From NCBI GenBank assembly GCA_003604995.1, contig QZJD01000086.1:1-37280 (forward strand): 37,280 nucleotides of DNA. The letters run 5' to 3'. Below are positions 7,863-15,150 of the stretch, piece by piece. The notes under the pieces are model-generated. The model had not been told where the DNA came from, searched no databases, and worked only from the letters and a program-made list of their open reading frames with translations. Made by a program: the position numbers and the translations under genes. Every line of letters starts with the position of its first letter. Positions within the stretch are counted from its first letter, which is position 1. The DNA is from Desulfobulbus sp. (GTDB lineage: Bacteria > Desulfobacterota > Desulfobulbia > Desulfobulbales > Desulfobulbaceae).

Positions 7863-8753
7863 GTGCGGACCGGGCACGAATGTCTGGCATGTTTCCGGCA
7901 ACAGGCGCTCAACACGGCCGAAATGGCCGGCGCCGATGAGGCGGTACGGGCCAGGGTCGTGGCCGGTATCGAGAGACTGTTGCCGGAATTGGACTCGAAC
8001 CTCTCGCCGCCGGAGAACGCCGTGGCCGTGTACGCCAGAATTGCGGAGATCACCGGCGTAGCGGATCCCTTTGCCGGGGTCAAGGCCGCGAGCAGCCGAT
8101 TCGCCCTGGAACTCCGGGACGAGGTGCGCGCCAGGATTGAGGCGTCCCCTGATCCCCTGTATGCGGCAGCCCGGTATGCCATCGCCGCAAATATTATTGA
8201 TTACGGCACACGGCGGAAGTTTGACGCCCTGCATGCCCTGCGGACCTGCCTGGACCGGCCCCTGGTCCTCGACGAGTATGACCGCTTCCGGGCGGCGGTT
8301 GCCGGTGCCGCCGGCCGCGAAGTGCTGTATCTGGCCGACAACTGCGGCGAGCTCGTTTTTGACGGACTCTTCTGTGAACAGCTTCTGAAGTTGGGCTGCC
8401 GGGTGACCCTGGCGGTCAGGGGGATGACGATATTGAACGACGCGACCCTGCCCGACGTTCGGGCCTGCGGCCTTGACGAGCACTGGCCGGTGATGAGCAA
8501 CGGCACCGGCTGTCCCGGGACGCCGCTGGCCTCGTGCAGCGAGGAGTTCCGTCGGGCCTTTGCCCGGGCCGGGATGATCGTCAGCAAGGGACAGGGAAAC
8601 TTTGAGACCCTGGCCGATACCGCCGGCCCGATTTTTTTTCTGCTCACCGTCAAGTGCCCGGTGGTCGCCCGGCGGATCGGCGGGGAATGCGGACTCGGTC
8701 CGGACAGGTTGGCCGGCCGGGGCGAGATGATTCTGATCAAAGGTAAGGAGTGA
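7863..8753 (+). CDS. DUF89 (damage-control phosphatase-like) protein
   Basis: The 296-residue protein matches DUF89 (ARMT1-like), a family of metal-dependent phosphatases thought to remove harmful phosphometabolites. Visible landmarks are the N-terminal ECLACFRQQAL, ANIIDYG (109-115), YLADNCGELVFDG with D159-N160, and LNDAT (191-195), which supply the metal-binding Asp/Asn residues; SKGQGNFETL lies near the end. The start is GTG at 7863, directly after the preceding stop, with GGAGG 5-9 nt upstream, so the two genes are translationally coupled. The substrate is unknown. Confidence 0.87.
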   Translation: MRTGHECLACFRQQALNTAEMAGADEAVRARVVAGIERLLPELDSNLSPPENAVAVYARIAEITGVADPFAGVKAASSRFALELRDEVRARIEASPDPLYAAARYAIAANIIDYGTRRKFDALHALRTCLDRPLVLDEYDRFRAAVAGAAGREVLYLADNCGELVFDGLFCEQLLKLGCRVTLAVRGMTILNDATLPDVRACGLDEHWPVMSNGTGCPGTPLASCSEEFRRAFARAGMIVSKGQGNFETLADTAGPIFFLLTVKCPVVARRIGGECGLGPDRLAGRGEMILIKGKE

Positions 8754-8755
8754 AG

Positions 8756-10135
8756 ATGCTGCCGCCGAGAATCGCAGAAATTTTACGCACCAAACCCGTT
8801 GCTACCCGGCTCGCCGCTTTCGGCTGGATAAGGACCCGGCGTGACTCCGGGGCGGTATCGTTTCTCGAACTGAGCGACGGTTCCTGCCTGGCCAACCTGC
8901 AAGTGGTGGCCGGGCCGGGGCTCGACAAATTCGACGATCTGCGCCGGGCGCTGACCACCGGGGCGTCGGTCCGGGTCCTCGGCACGCTGGTCCCTTCGCC
9001 CGCCAAGGGGCAGGAGGTGGAGCTCCAGGCGGAGGAGATCGAAATTCTCGGCACGGCCGACCCGGAGACGTACCCGCTGCAGAAAAAACGGCACAGCTTC
9101 GAGTTTCTGCGCACCATCCCGCAGCTGCGGCCGCGCACCAATGCCCTGGCCGCGGTGGCCAGGGTGCGCAGCAGGCTGAACTGCGCCGTGCACCGGTTTT
9201 TCGAGGAACGGGGTTTTTTTCAGGTGCACACCCCGATCATCACCACCAGTGACTGCGAGGGGGCGGGGGAGATGTTCACGGTCACCGCCCTGCCGCCTTC
9301 GGAACTTGCCATGGCCGATGGTTTTGCCCGTGATTTTTTCGGTCGGCGGGCGGGACTCACGGTGAGCGGGCAGTTGCAGGCCGAGATTTATGCCATGGCC
9401 CTGGGCCGGGTCTATACCTTCGGTCCTACCTTCCGGGCGGAGAATTCCAATACCAGCCGCCATCTGGCCGAGTTCTGGATGGTGGAGCCGGAAATGGCCT
9501 TCTGCGACCTGCAAGGCGACATGGCGATCGCCGAAGAACTGATCCGTTTTCTGGTGGACGAGGTGCAGCAGGCCTGCGCCCCCGAGATCGAGCTGTTTGC
9601 CCGATTCGTCGATGCGGAGCTGCCGGCCCGGCTGAGCCGGATCACCGGTCGGCCCTTTGCCCGCCTGTCCTATACCGAGGCGGTGGAGAAGCTGCTCGCC
9701 TCGGGGGAGCAATTCGAGTTCCCGGTGACCTGGGGCATGGATCTGCAATCGGAGCACGAACGCTATCTGAGCGAAAAGATCGTCGGCGGGCCGGTGATCG
9801 TCCATGACTATCCCGAGGCGATCAAGCCCTTCTACATGCGGGTGAACAACGACAACCGGACGGTGGCGGCCATGGACATCCTGATGCCCGGCATCGGCGA
9901 GCTGGTCGGCGGCAGCCAGCGGGAGGAGCGCTATGAGGTGCTTGCGCAGCGCATGGCCCAGGCCGGACTCAAGGAGGAGGACTACGGCTGGTACCTGGAT
10001 CTGCGGCGCTACGGCAGCGTGCCCCATGCCGGCTTCGGCCTGGGCTTTGAACGGCTGGTGCAGCTGGTTACCGGGATGCCCAATATCCGCGAGGCCATCC
10101 CCTTCCCGCGCACTCCGGGCTCTGCGCCGTGCTGA
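8756..10135 (+). CDS. asnS: Asparaginyl-tRNA synthetase
   Basis: AsnRS charges tRNA-Asn. The protein (459 residues) has an N-terminal OB-fold (VATRLAAFGWIRTRRDSG), then the class II catalytic core with motif 2 TFRAENSNTSRHLAEFWMVEPEMAF and motif 3 GFGLGFERLV. The SRHLAEFWM segment separates AsnRS from AspRS. I use the ATG at 8756 with AAGGAG 5 nt upstream; the GTG at 8750 overlaps that binding site. The C-terminus FPRTPGSAPC is a slight variant of the usual FPRTPG ending. Confidence 0.95.
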   Translation: MLPPRIAEILRTKPVATRLAAFGWIRTRRDSGAVSFLELSDGSCLANLQVVAGPGLDKFDDLRRALTTGASVRVLGTLVPSPAKGQEVELQAEEIEILGTADPETYPLQKKRHSFEFLRTIPQLRPRTNALAAVARVRSRLNCAVHRFFEERGFFQVHTPIITTSDCEGAGEMFTVTALPPSELAMADGFARDFFGRRAGLTVSGQLQAEIYAMALGRVYTFGPTFRAENSNTSRHLAEFWMVEPEMAFCDLQGDMAIAEELIRFLVDEVQQACAPEIELFARFVDAELPARLSRITGRPFARLSYTEAVEKLLASGEQFEFPVTWGMDLQSEHERYLSEKIVGGPVIVHDYPEAIKPFYMRVNNDNRTVAAMDILMPGIGELVGGSQREERYEVLAQRMAQAGLKEEDYGWYLDLRRYGSVPHAGFGLGFERLVQLVTGMPNIREAIPFPRTPGSAPC

Positions 10136-10165
10136 GAAGTCGTCCCTTGCCCGGCCCTGCGCACA

Positions 10166-10253
10166 CCCTCACCCGGTGAGCGAAGGTAAAGAGGCTCCCT
10201 TTCCCGCCGGAGGTAAGCGACCGAAGGGAGACTCTGGGAGGGCGGGGTGAGGG
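10166..10253. repeat. 88-bp nested inverted repeat (REP-like)
   Basis: CCCTCACCC (10166-10174) faces GGGTGAGGG (10245-10253), and inside them CTCCCTT (10195-10201) faces AAGGGAG (10224-10230). No T-run follows, so it is not a standard terminator. It lies between asnS and the poly-G lipoprotein gene and looks like a dispersed palindromic element. Confidence 0.5.
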
Positions 10254-10299
10254 AGAAGTTCAAGCGGGTAAACGATGCAATGCAACGGGTATTTGCATT

Positions 10300-10328
10300 T
10301 TGCCGGGGAAGATGATTTTCTTTGTATA
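10300..10328 (+). promoter_or_regulatory. Possible promoter of the DUF1566 lipoprotein gene
   Basis: TTGCCG (10300-10305) is followed after 17 nt by TGTATA (10323-10328). Both hexamers are only moderate matches to sigma70. Confidence 0.3.
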
Positions 10329-10389
10329 TGAACCCTGCGGTAAGGGCCGCGGGACAACAAACACAACGTTCAATAACAGGGAGGGCATG

Positions 10390-11103
10390 ATGAAGCAAGG
10401 ATGGTCCGTCCTGGATGTATGTACTGCTGCTGGTGCTGGTCGCGAACCTCGCCGGCTGCGGGGGGGGGGTAAACAATCCTCGGTAGAAAGCAAACTGGTG
10501 GACGGCAAGGGGCAGCCCGTGGCCGGGGTAAAGATAGTCGCGGTGCAGGTGCAGCCCATCAAGGGCTATGAGCAGTTTGAGACGGTGACCAAGGCAGATG
10601 GCGCATTTCGGCTGGAAGGGCTCTTCCCGTCATCCGCCTACTTGCTAAAACCCTGGTCGGACAAGTGGAACTGCGAGACGGAGGTTAGCGTAGCCAGCGC
10701 TCTGCAGGGCGAGACCGCGGTGTTGCCGGAGCCCATGACCATTCGTTTCACTGTGTCTTCTGATGGGGTGATCACCGACGGTACAACTGGTCTGGAATGG
10801 GTGGTGGGGCCGGATGAAGATACCGACTATGTAAAGGCCCAACAGTGGGTGGCCGCTTGCGCCGTGAACGGCGGCAAGTGGCGGATGCCGACCCAGGCGG
10901 AGTTGAAGGGGTTGTACCAGAAGGGTGTGGGGAAATACAACCTGGCCCCTTCCTTCAAGATTACTGACTCGTGGGTATGGGTCGAGTCCGAGAATTCGTC
11001 GAGGGCGAGTGCCTTCGATTACCGCCACTACTATGAGGCGAGCCCGCCTGGTGGGGCCTCGGAGGGTCTCCGGGCATTTGGAGTGCGGCTTCGTCCAAGA
11101 TGA
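10390..11103 (+). CDS. DUF1566 (Lcl C-terminal) lipoprotein with frame-split signal peptide
   Basis: The start is ATG at 10390 with GGGAGG 5 nt upstream. From about 10468 the frame gives a carboxypeptidase-regulatory-like domain (LVDGKGQPVAGVKIVAVQV, then KADGAFRLEGL) and a DUF1566 domain (DGVITDGTTGLEWV, GGKWRMPTQAELKGLY). The N-terminus in this frame is not a signal peptide. In the next frame, 10415-10459 reads MYVLLLVLVANLAGC, a hydrophobic segment ending in a perfect LAGC lipobox. It runs directly into ten G residues (10460-10469) and then stops at TAG. Joining both frames needs one indel before 10415 and one in the G-tract (11 or 8 G). This could be phase variation, a decaying gene or a homopolymer sequencing error. 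DUF1566 proteins are usually surface lipoproteins of unknown role. Confidence 0.7.
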   Translation: MKQGWSVLDVCTAAGAGREPRRLRGGGKQSSVESKLVDGKGQPVAGVKIVAVQVQPIKGYEQFETVTKADGAFRLEGLFPSSAYLLKPWSDKWNCETEVSVASALQGETAVLPEPMTIRFTVSSDGVITDGTTGLEWVVGPDEDTDYVKAQQWVAACAVNGGKWRMPTQAELKGLYQKGVGKYNLAPSFKITDSWVWVESENSSRASAFDYRHYYEASPPGGASEGLRAFGVRLRPR

Positions 11104-11192
11104 TGATAGAGTTTCTTTTCAACTTGAAAGTCTGGGCGTGCCCCGGCTGGCATTCGCGGGTGGCCGTTGCGGTCGGTTCGGTGTGTTCGGTG

Positions 11193-11236
11193 TTGACAGA
11201 ATCGCCTCCTGGTGTATATTTATTGTATATACAATA
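11193..11236 (+). promoter_or_regulatory. Promoter and operator palindrome of the TacA/TacT pair
   Basis: TTGACA (11193-11198) is followed after 16 nt by TATATT (11215-11220). A perfect 16-bp palindrome, TATTGTATATACAATA (11221-11236), overlaps the expected transcription start, where an antitoxin would block transcription. Confidence 0.75.
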
Positions 11237-11250
11237 GCCGGAGGTTTGCA

Positions 11251-11529
11251 ATGATTCAGACAGGAACACGGAAGGCGCCCATCAATATCAGAGCACTGGA
11301 CACGCAACGCAGCCTGATCGACAGAGCGGCGGCCATCCAGAACAAGACCAGATCGGAATTCATGCTGGATGCGGCATGCCGTGAGGCAGAGAATACCCTG
11401 CTTGACCAGCGGCTGTTTTTTGTCAGCGAAAAGGAGTTCGGGGAATTCGAAAAGGCTCTGGGCACCCCGCTCGCGGACAATGAACCCGTAAGGAGGCTGC
11501 TGGCGAGCAAGGCCCCATGGGAAAAATAA
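11251..11529 (+). CDS. TacA-type antitoxin (DUF1778)
   Basis: DUF1778 antitoxins have an N-terminal ribbon-helix-helix that binds DNA and a C-terminal region that neutralises a GNAT acetyltransferase toxin. The 92-residue protein shows INIRALDTQRSLIDRAAAIQNKTRSEFMLDAA, the RHH core, and then a helical tail ending LADNEPVRRLLASKAPWEK. The start is ATG at 11251 with GGAGG 6 nt upstream; an upstream in-frame ATG at 11212 lies inside the promoter. It overlaps the toxin gene by 13 nt and sits just behind a perfect palindrome, as expected for autoregulation. Confidence 0.88.
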   Translation: MIQTGTRKAPINIRALDTQRSLIDRAAAIQNKTRSEFMLDAACREAENTLLDQRLFFVSEKEFGEFEKALGTPLADNEPVRRLLASKAPWEK

Positions 11530-11993
11530 CCGCGCCGGTCCTGATTGGACCCGGCCACATTCTGGCCGGGTTTGACTGCGATGTCCCCGTGCTCAATGAC
11601 TGGCTGCGGCGGCTCGCCCTGAAAAACGAAGAAATCGGTGCCTCCAGGACCTTTGTCGTCTGCAGCGAGGGGCAAGTAATCGGCTATTACGCGTTGGCTG
11701 CCGGCAGCGTCCATCGTCGGGAAGCTCCCGGAAGAATACGGCGGGGGATGCCTGAGCCTGTTCCGGTCATGGTCCTGGGAAGGCTGGCCGTGGATAGCCG
11801 CTGGCAAGGACAGGGAATCGGCCGGGGCCTGCTGAAAGATGCGGTGGCAAGAACCCTTTTGGCGGCAAACCATGCGGGGATGCGGGCATTGGTCGTCCAT
11901 GCCCTTTCCGATGCGGCGAGATCGTTTTATCTGCGGCACGGCTTTCAGGAATCTCCCCTGAACCGGCTTACGCTCATGCTGCCGTTAGCCTGA
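11517..11993 (+). CDS. TacT-type GNAT acetyltransferase toxin
   Basis: TacT-like toxins acetylate the amino group of charged tRNAs and stop translation. This 158-residue protein has the GNAT core LGRLAVDSRWQGQGIGRGLL, with the acetyl-CoA loop QGQGIG at residues 97-102, and ends with VVHALSDAARSFYLRHGF, where Y138 is the likely catalytic tyrosine. It starts inside the antitoxin gene (ATG at 11517), so the pair is translationally coupled. The gene is followed directly by a terminator, so the pair forms its own unit. Toxicity and tRNA specificity are inferred from the family. Confidence 0.88.
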   Translation: MGKITAPVLIGPGHILAGFDCDVPVLNDWLRRLALKNEEIGASRTFVVCSEGQVIGYYALAAGSVHRREAPGRIRRGMPEPVPVMVLGRLAVDSRWQGQGIGRGLLKDAVARTLLAANHAGMRALVVHALSDAARSFYLRHGFQESPLNRLTLMLPLA

Positions 11994-12035
11994 GCGAGCC
12001 CGCGGGACCCCGCCGCAGGCTCGCTTTTTTTTTTT
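11993..12035 (+). terminator. Rho-independent terminator after the TA pair
   Basis: AGCGAGCC (11993-12000) pairs with GGCTCGCT (12018-12025), and a T-run to 12035 follows. The hairpin starts at the last base of the toxin stop codon. Confidence 0.9.
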
Positions 12036-12041
12036 ACACCC

Positions 12042-12059
12042 CTTGACGAACTTGATGAA
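12042..12059 (+). repeat. Two 9-bp repeat units, inverted relative to the 21.4 kb array
   Basis: CTTGACGAA and CTTGATGAA lie in tandem just before hflX. Their reverse complement, TTCATCAAGTTCGTCAAG, matches the 9-bp units after lpxI. Confidence 0.6.
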
Positions 12060-12065
12060 CTATTT

Positions 12066-13751
12066 ATGACCCATGTCACCGGCGACACTGCTGGCCTCAA
12101 GCCGCATCAACTCAAGGAGCTGGAGCGCCTGGCCCGAAAACGGGTTTTCCCGGAGGAGGTCATCAGCCGGGACCTGGCCCGTTCCCTGTGCGGACTCTCC
12201 ACGGACCTCAACCGGCAGCTCGGTCTGCTCATCCACCGTTCCGGCGAGGTGGAAACGGTCATCGTCGGCGACCACGACCGGATCGTCATTCCGCCGCTTT
12301 CCACGCTGCGTACCGCCGGCGGCCGCTTGCGCGGCCTGCGCTGCGTGCATACCACCTTCGGCCGGGCCGGGATCACCGACGAGGATGTCATGGACATGGC
12401 CTGCCTGCGCCTGGACCTGATGTCGGCCTTGACCATGGCCGACGGCCTGCCGCATCTGCTTCATACCGCTCATCTGCTGCCGGAAGCCGTGGACGGCCGG
12501 GACTGGAGCGAACTGGCGCCCGCGCATCCGGCGGCCCAGGCCCAGTCCTGCCTGGCCCTGATCGAGTCGCTGGAGGAAGAGTTTGTCCGGGCCCGGCCGC
12601 TAAAAGCGGTGGACCAGGGCCAGGACCGGGCGATTCTAATCAGCGTTGCCACCGGTTCTCCCGGGGAGACCGCCGAATCCCTGGCCGAGCTCGCGGAACT
12701 GGCGCGATCCGCGGGGGTCCAGGTTCTGGACCGGGTGAGCCAGCGGCGCAAAACGGTCAACCCCCGGTTTTTGCTGGGCAAGGGCAAACTGATGGAAATC
12801 ATGCTGCGCAGTCTTCGCCTGGGGGCCAATCTGCTGATTTTCGACCAGGAACTCACCCCCTCCCAGATCCGCACGGTCACCGAACACACCGACCTGCGGG
12901 TCATCGACCGGACCCAGCTGATCCTGGACATCTTTGCCAGCCGGGCCCTGTCCCGGGAGGGCAAGCTGCAGATCGAGATGGCCCAGCTCAAGTATCTGTT
13001 GCCGCGCCTCTCCAGCCGTGATGACGCCCTGTCGCGCCTCACCGGCGGCATCGGCGCCCGGGGGCCGGGCGAGACAAAGCTGGAGATCGACCGCCGCCGG
13101 ATCAACGACCGCATCACCCGCCTGGCCAAGGACCTGAAGACCGTGGGAGAAGAGCGGTTCCACCGCAGGTCCCGGCGGCGCAAACGGGACGTGCCGGTGA
13201 TTTCCCTGGTGGGCTACACCAACGCCGGTAAATCGACCCTGCTCAATACCCTGACCCGCAGCCGGATCAAGGCCGAGGATTTGCTTTTCGCCACCCTGGA
13301 TCCCACCAGCCGCAGGCTCCGCTTCCCCAAGGACATGGAGGTGATCATCACCGATACCGTGGGGTTTATCCGCAACCTGCCTGCCGACCTGCTCAAGGCA
13401 TTTGCCTCGACCCTGGAGGAACTGCACGAGGCGGATCTGCTGGTCCATGTCATCGATGTCGCCAATCCGGCTCATGCGGAGCAGGAAGAGGTCGTGGACG
13501 GCCTGCTGCGGCAGTTGGAACTGGAGAATATTCCCTGCCTGCGGGTCTTCAACAAGATCGATCTGCTGGATGAGGAAATCCGGGAGCGGGTGGCCCGGAG
13601 GGATGGCGTGGCGGTGAGCGCCCTGGATGAGACGACGCTTGCGCCCTTTCTGGAGCGGGCCCAGGCCATCCTGCAGAGGGCAGTGGGGGTCGGCGCTCAG
13701 GCGGAGAGGGATCCGGCGGCGGGCAGCGGCAATGGGCCGCTCAGAACTTGA
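12066..13751 (+). CDS. hflX: GTPase HflX (N-terminally extended)
   Basis: HflX is a ribosome-binding GTPase that splits stalled or heat-damaged ribosomes. The 561-residue protein has a roughly 150-residue N-terminal region absent from the 426-residue E. coli form, then the HflX domain (RKTVNPRFLLGKGKLMEI, LIFDQELTPSQIR), the glycine-rich linker GGIGARGPGETKLEIDRRRI at about 325-345, and the G domain: G1 GYTNAGKST (383-391), DTVGFIRNLP near 430 and NKID near 496. No strong ribosome-binding site precedes the ATG at 12066; two 9-bp repeat units sit there instead. Its end overlaps the convergent PilZ gene by 11 nt. Confidence 0.93.
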   Translation: MTHVTGDTAGLKPHQLKELERLARKRVFPEEVISRDLARSLCGLSTDLNRQLGLLIHRSGEVETVIVGDHDRIVIPPLSTLRTAGGRLRGLRCVHTTFGRAGITDEDVMDMACLRLDLMSALTMADGLPHLLHTAHLLPEAVDGRDWSELAPAHPAAQAQSCLALIESLEEEFVRARPLKAVDQGQDRAILISVATGSPGETAESLAELAELARSAGVQVLDRVSQRRKTVNPRFLLGKGKLMEIMLRSLRLGANLLIFDQELTPSQIRTVTEHTDLRVIDRTQLILDIFASRALSREGKLQIEMAQLKYLLPRLSSRDDALSRLTGGIGARGPGETKLEIDRRRINDRITRLAKDLKTVGEERFHRRSRRRKRDVPVISLVGYTNAGKSTLLNTLTRSRIKAEDLLFATLDPTSRRLRFPKDMEVIITDTVGFIRNLPADLLKAFASTLEELHEADLLVHVIDVANPAHAEQEEVVDGLLRQLELENIPCLRVFNKIDLLDEEIRERVARRDGVAVSALDETTLAPFLERAQAILQRAVGVGAQAERDPAAGSGNGPLRT

Positions 13752-14211
13752 GGTAAAAACCCAGCTCTTTTTCGTAGGCCTGGCGCTCGATGAAGCGGCA
13801 GCCGATCATGTTGCCCTGGACCGATTGGACAACGACTTCCTTGCTCAGGCGGGTTTGTTTCTTGTCGTCCAGGGCGAAATTTAGAAGCAGGGTATAGCCC
13901 TTTTCAACGGTGTGCATGCCGGGAATGGTGATGCCGACCCCGCTCACCGAAACATCCTTCACTACTATTTCGCCGCCCATGCCCGGCGGATTAATGGATT
14001 TGAAGGTGCCGGGCAGTTCGGTTTCCTTGCGGTAGTGCTGACGAAAATCGAGGTGGACCGTGAAGACTGTTTCGCAGGGGCAGCGGACCTTCAGGTAGTG
14101 GGACTTGTTGCGGAACGCCCCCACGGCTGCGTTCTTTGCCGCTTTGCAGGCGGGACAGATTATGGTGACCGTATCGTTGGCCCGGACAAAGGCCTTGACA
14201 ATGATTTCCAT
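13741..14211 (-). CDS. PilZ domain protein with N-terminal zinc-ribbon-like cysteines
   Basis: The 156-residue protein has a PilZ domain with the c-di-GMP signatures R57QHYR61 (RxxxR) and DVSVSGVG (D86-x-S88-x-x-G91), then a beta-barrel ending VVQSVQGNMIGCRFIE. Before it, C19PAC22 and C44PC46 form a probable zinc ribbon. No signal peptide or membrane segment is present. It is the last gene of pyrE-zinc ribbon-PilZ, 3 nt after the preceding stop. A role as a c-di-GMP effector is likely; its target is unknown. Confidence 0.85.
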   Translation of the reverse strand: MEIIVKAFVRANDTVTIICPACKAAKNAAVGAFRNKSHYLKVRCPCETVFTVHLDFRQHYRKETELPGTFKSINPPGMGGEIVVKDVSVSGVGITIPGMHTVEKGYTLLLNFALDDKKQTRLSKEVVVQSVQGNMIGCRFIERQAYEKELGFYLKF

Positions 14212-14214
14212 GGG

Positions 14215-14406
14215 TCAGTCGTAAATGATGCAGGTATACTGGCCCAGGAGGGCCTCGGTGGCTGGATCGAGACGGGAGGCCACCTCGTGGATCTGGTATT
14301 CGTGGTGGCAGCCCGTACATTGCAGCCTGACCTGTCGGCAACGGCGGACGATTTCCAGCTTTTTCCCGCATTTTTCGCAGGTTATGATCTGTTCGGCCTG
14401 CTGCAC
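14215..14406 (-). CDS. Small zinc-ribbon protein
   Basis: This 63-residue protein carries two knuckles, CEKCGKKLEIVRRC and LQCTGCHHEY, giving a CxxC...CxxC zinc ribbon. The C-terminal half (ASRLDPATEALLGQYTCIIYD) is not recognised. It starts with GTG at 14406, 4 nt after the pyrE stop, and ends 3 nt before the PilZ gene. The tight spacing on both sides and the preserved cysteines argue that it is real. Its function is unknown; association with the PilZ protein is inferred from position. Confidence 0.75.
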   Translation of the reverse strand: MQQAEQIITCEKCGKKLEIVRRCRQVRLQCTGCHHEYQIHEVASRLDPATEALLGQYTCIIYD

Positions 14407-14410
14407 CTGC

Positions 14411-14962
14411 CTATCCTATGAGCTGCGCCCGGGTGAAGATGGAGGCCAGAGGGTAGCCCCGGGCCGCCAGGTTTTCGGCCCCGCCCTCCTGGCGGTCGAC
14501 AATGGTGGCCACCAGGCCGACCCGAAACCCTTCCGCTTCCACCCGGTCGATCACCTTGATCAGGGTGCCGCCGGTGGTGACCACGTCTTCGACGACGGCC
14601 ACCAGGTCGCCGGGTTGCAGGTTGCTCTTGCCCTCAATGTAGTTGCCCGTGCCGTGCCCCTTGGACTCCTTGCGGACGATGAAGGCCGGTATCGGATCCT
14701 TTTCCAGGTAGCTGACAATGGAAACGGCGGTCACCAGAGGATCGGCGCCCAGGGTCATCCCGCCCACCCCCATGATCTTTTCGTGGTGCGCCCGGATGAG
14801 CCGATAGAGCTGGCGACCGCAGAGATAGGCCCCCTGGGCGGACAGGGTGGTCTGCTTGCCGTCCACGTAAAAATCCGAGGTCTTGCCGGAGGTCAGGGTG
14901 AAAACCCCCTGGCGGTATGATTTGCTGAGGAGCAGTTCCTTGAGTTGGGCGCGTTCATCCAT
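14411..14962 (-). CDS. pyrE: Orotate phosphoribosyltransferase
   Basis: PyrE joins orotate to PRPP to give OMP in pyrimidine synthesis. The PRPP loop VVEDVVTTGGT is at residues 123-133, and the catalytic loop RKESKGHGTGNYIEG (97-111) carries the expected lysines and histidine. I take ATG at 14962 (183 residues); a TTG at 15022 would add 20 residues outside the family. It leads the pyrE-zinc ribbon-PilZ operon, divergent from glmS. Confidence 0.95.
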   Translation of the reverse strand: MDERAQLKELLLSKSYRQGVFTLTSGKTSDFYVDGKQTTLSAQGAYLCGRQLYRLIRAHHEKIMGVGGMTLGADPLVTAVSIVSYLEKDPIPAFIVRKESKGHGTGNYIEGKSNLQPGDLVAVVEDVVTTGGTLIKVIDRVEAEGFRVGLVATIVDRQEGGAENLAARGYPLASIFTRAQLIG

Positions 14963-15055
14963 GATATTGTTCCACAAGTTGAAGTCGTTATTTAAGGATA
15001 CATGCTTTTTGGGGAAGAGCAAAGCGAATTCTGCACTGAAAGGACGCTGTTTTCT

Positions 15056-15085
15056 TTGTCATTCCCGATACTCTTGTGCTACGAT
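15056..15085 (+). promoter_or_regulatory. Probable promoter of the glmS-lpx operon
   Basis: TTGTCA (15056-15061) is followed after 18 nt by TACGAT (15080-15085). The start near 15092 leaves a leader of about 60 nt before glmS. No glmS ribozyme is visible in it. Confidence 0.5.
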
Positions 15086-15150
15086 AGCGGAAAATTTCCG
15101 GACGGGGTGAACCCCGCTGAAAAAGATTTACCTGTTTTTGGGTGAAATAC

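Noticed and set aside
15062-15150. glmS ribozyme or riboswitch in the glmS leader
   Set aside because: Only about 60 nt of leader are available and no ribozyme core is recognisable; the class is known mostly from Firmicutes.
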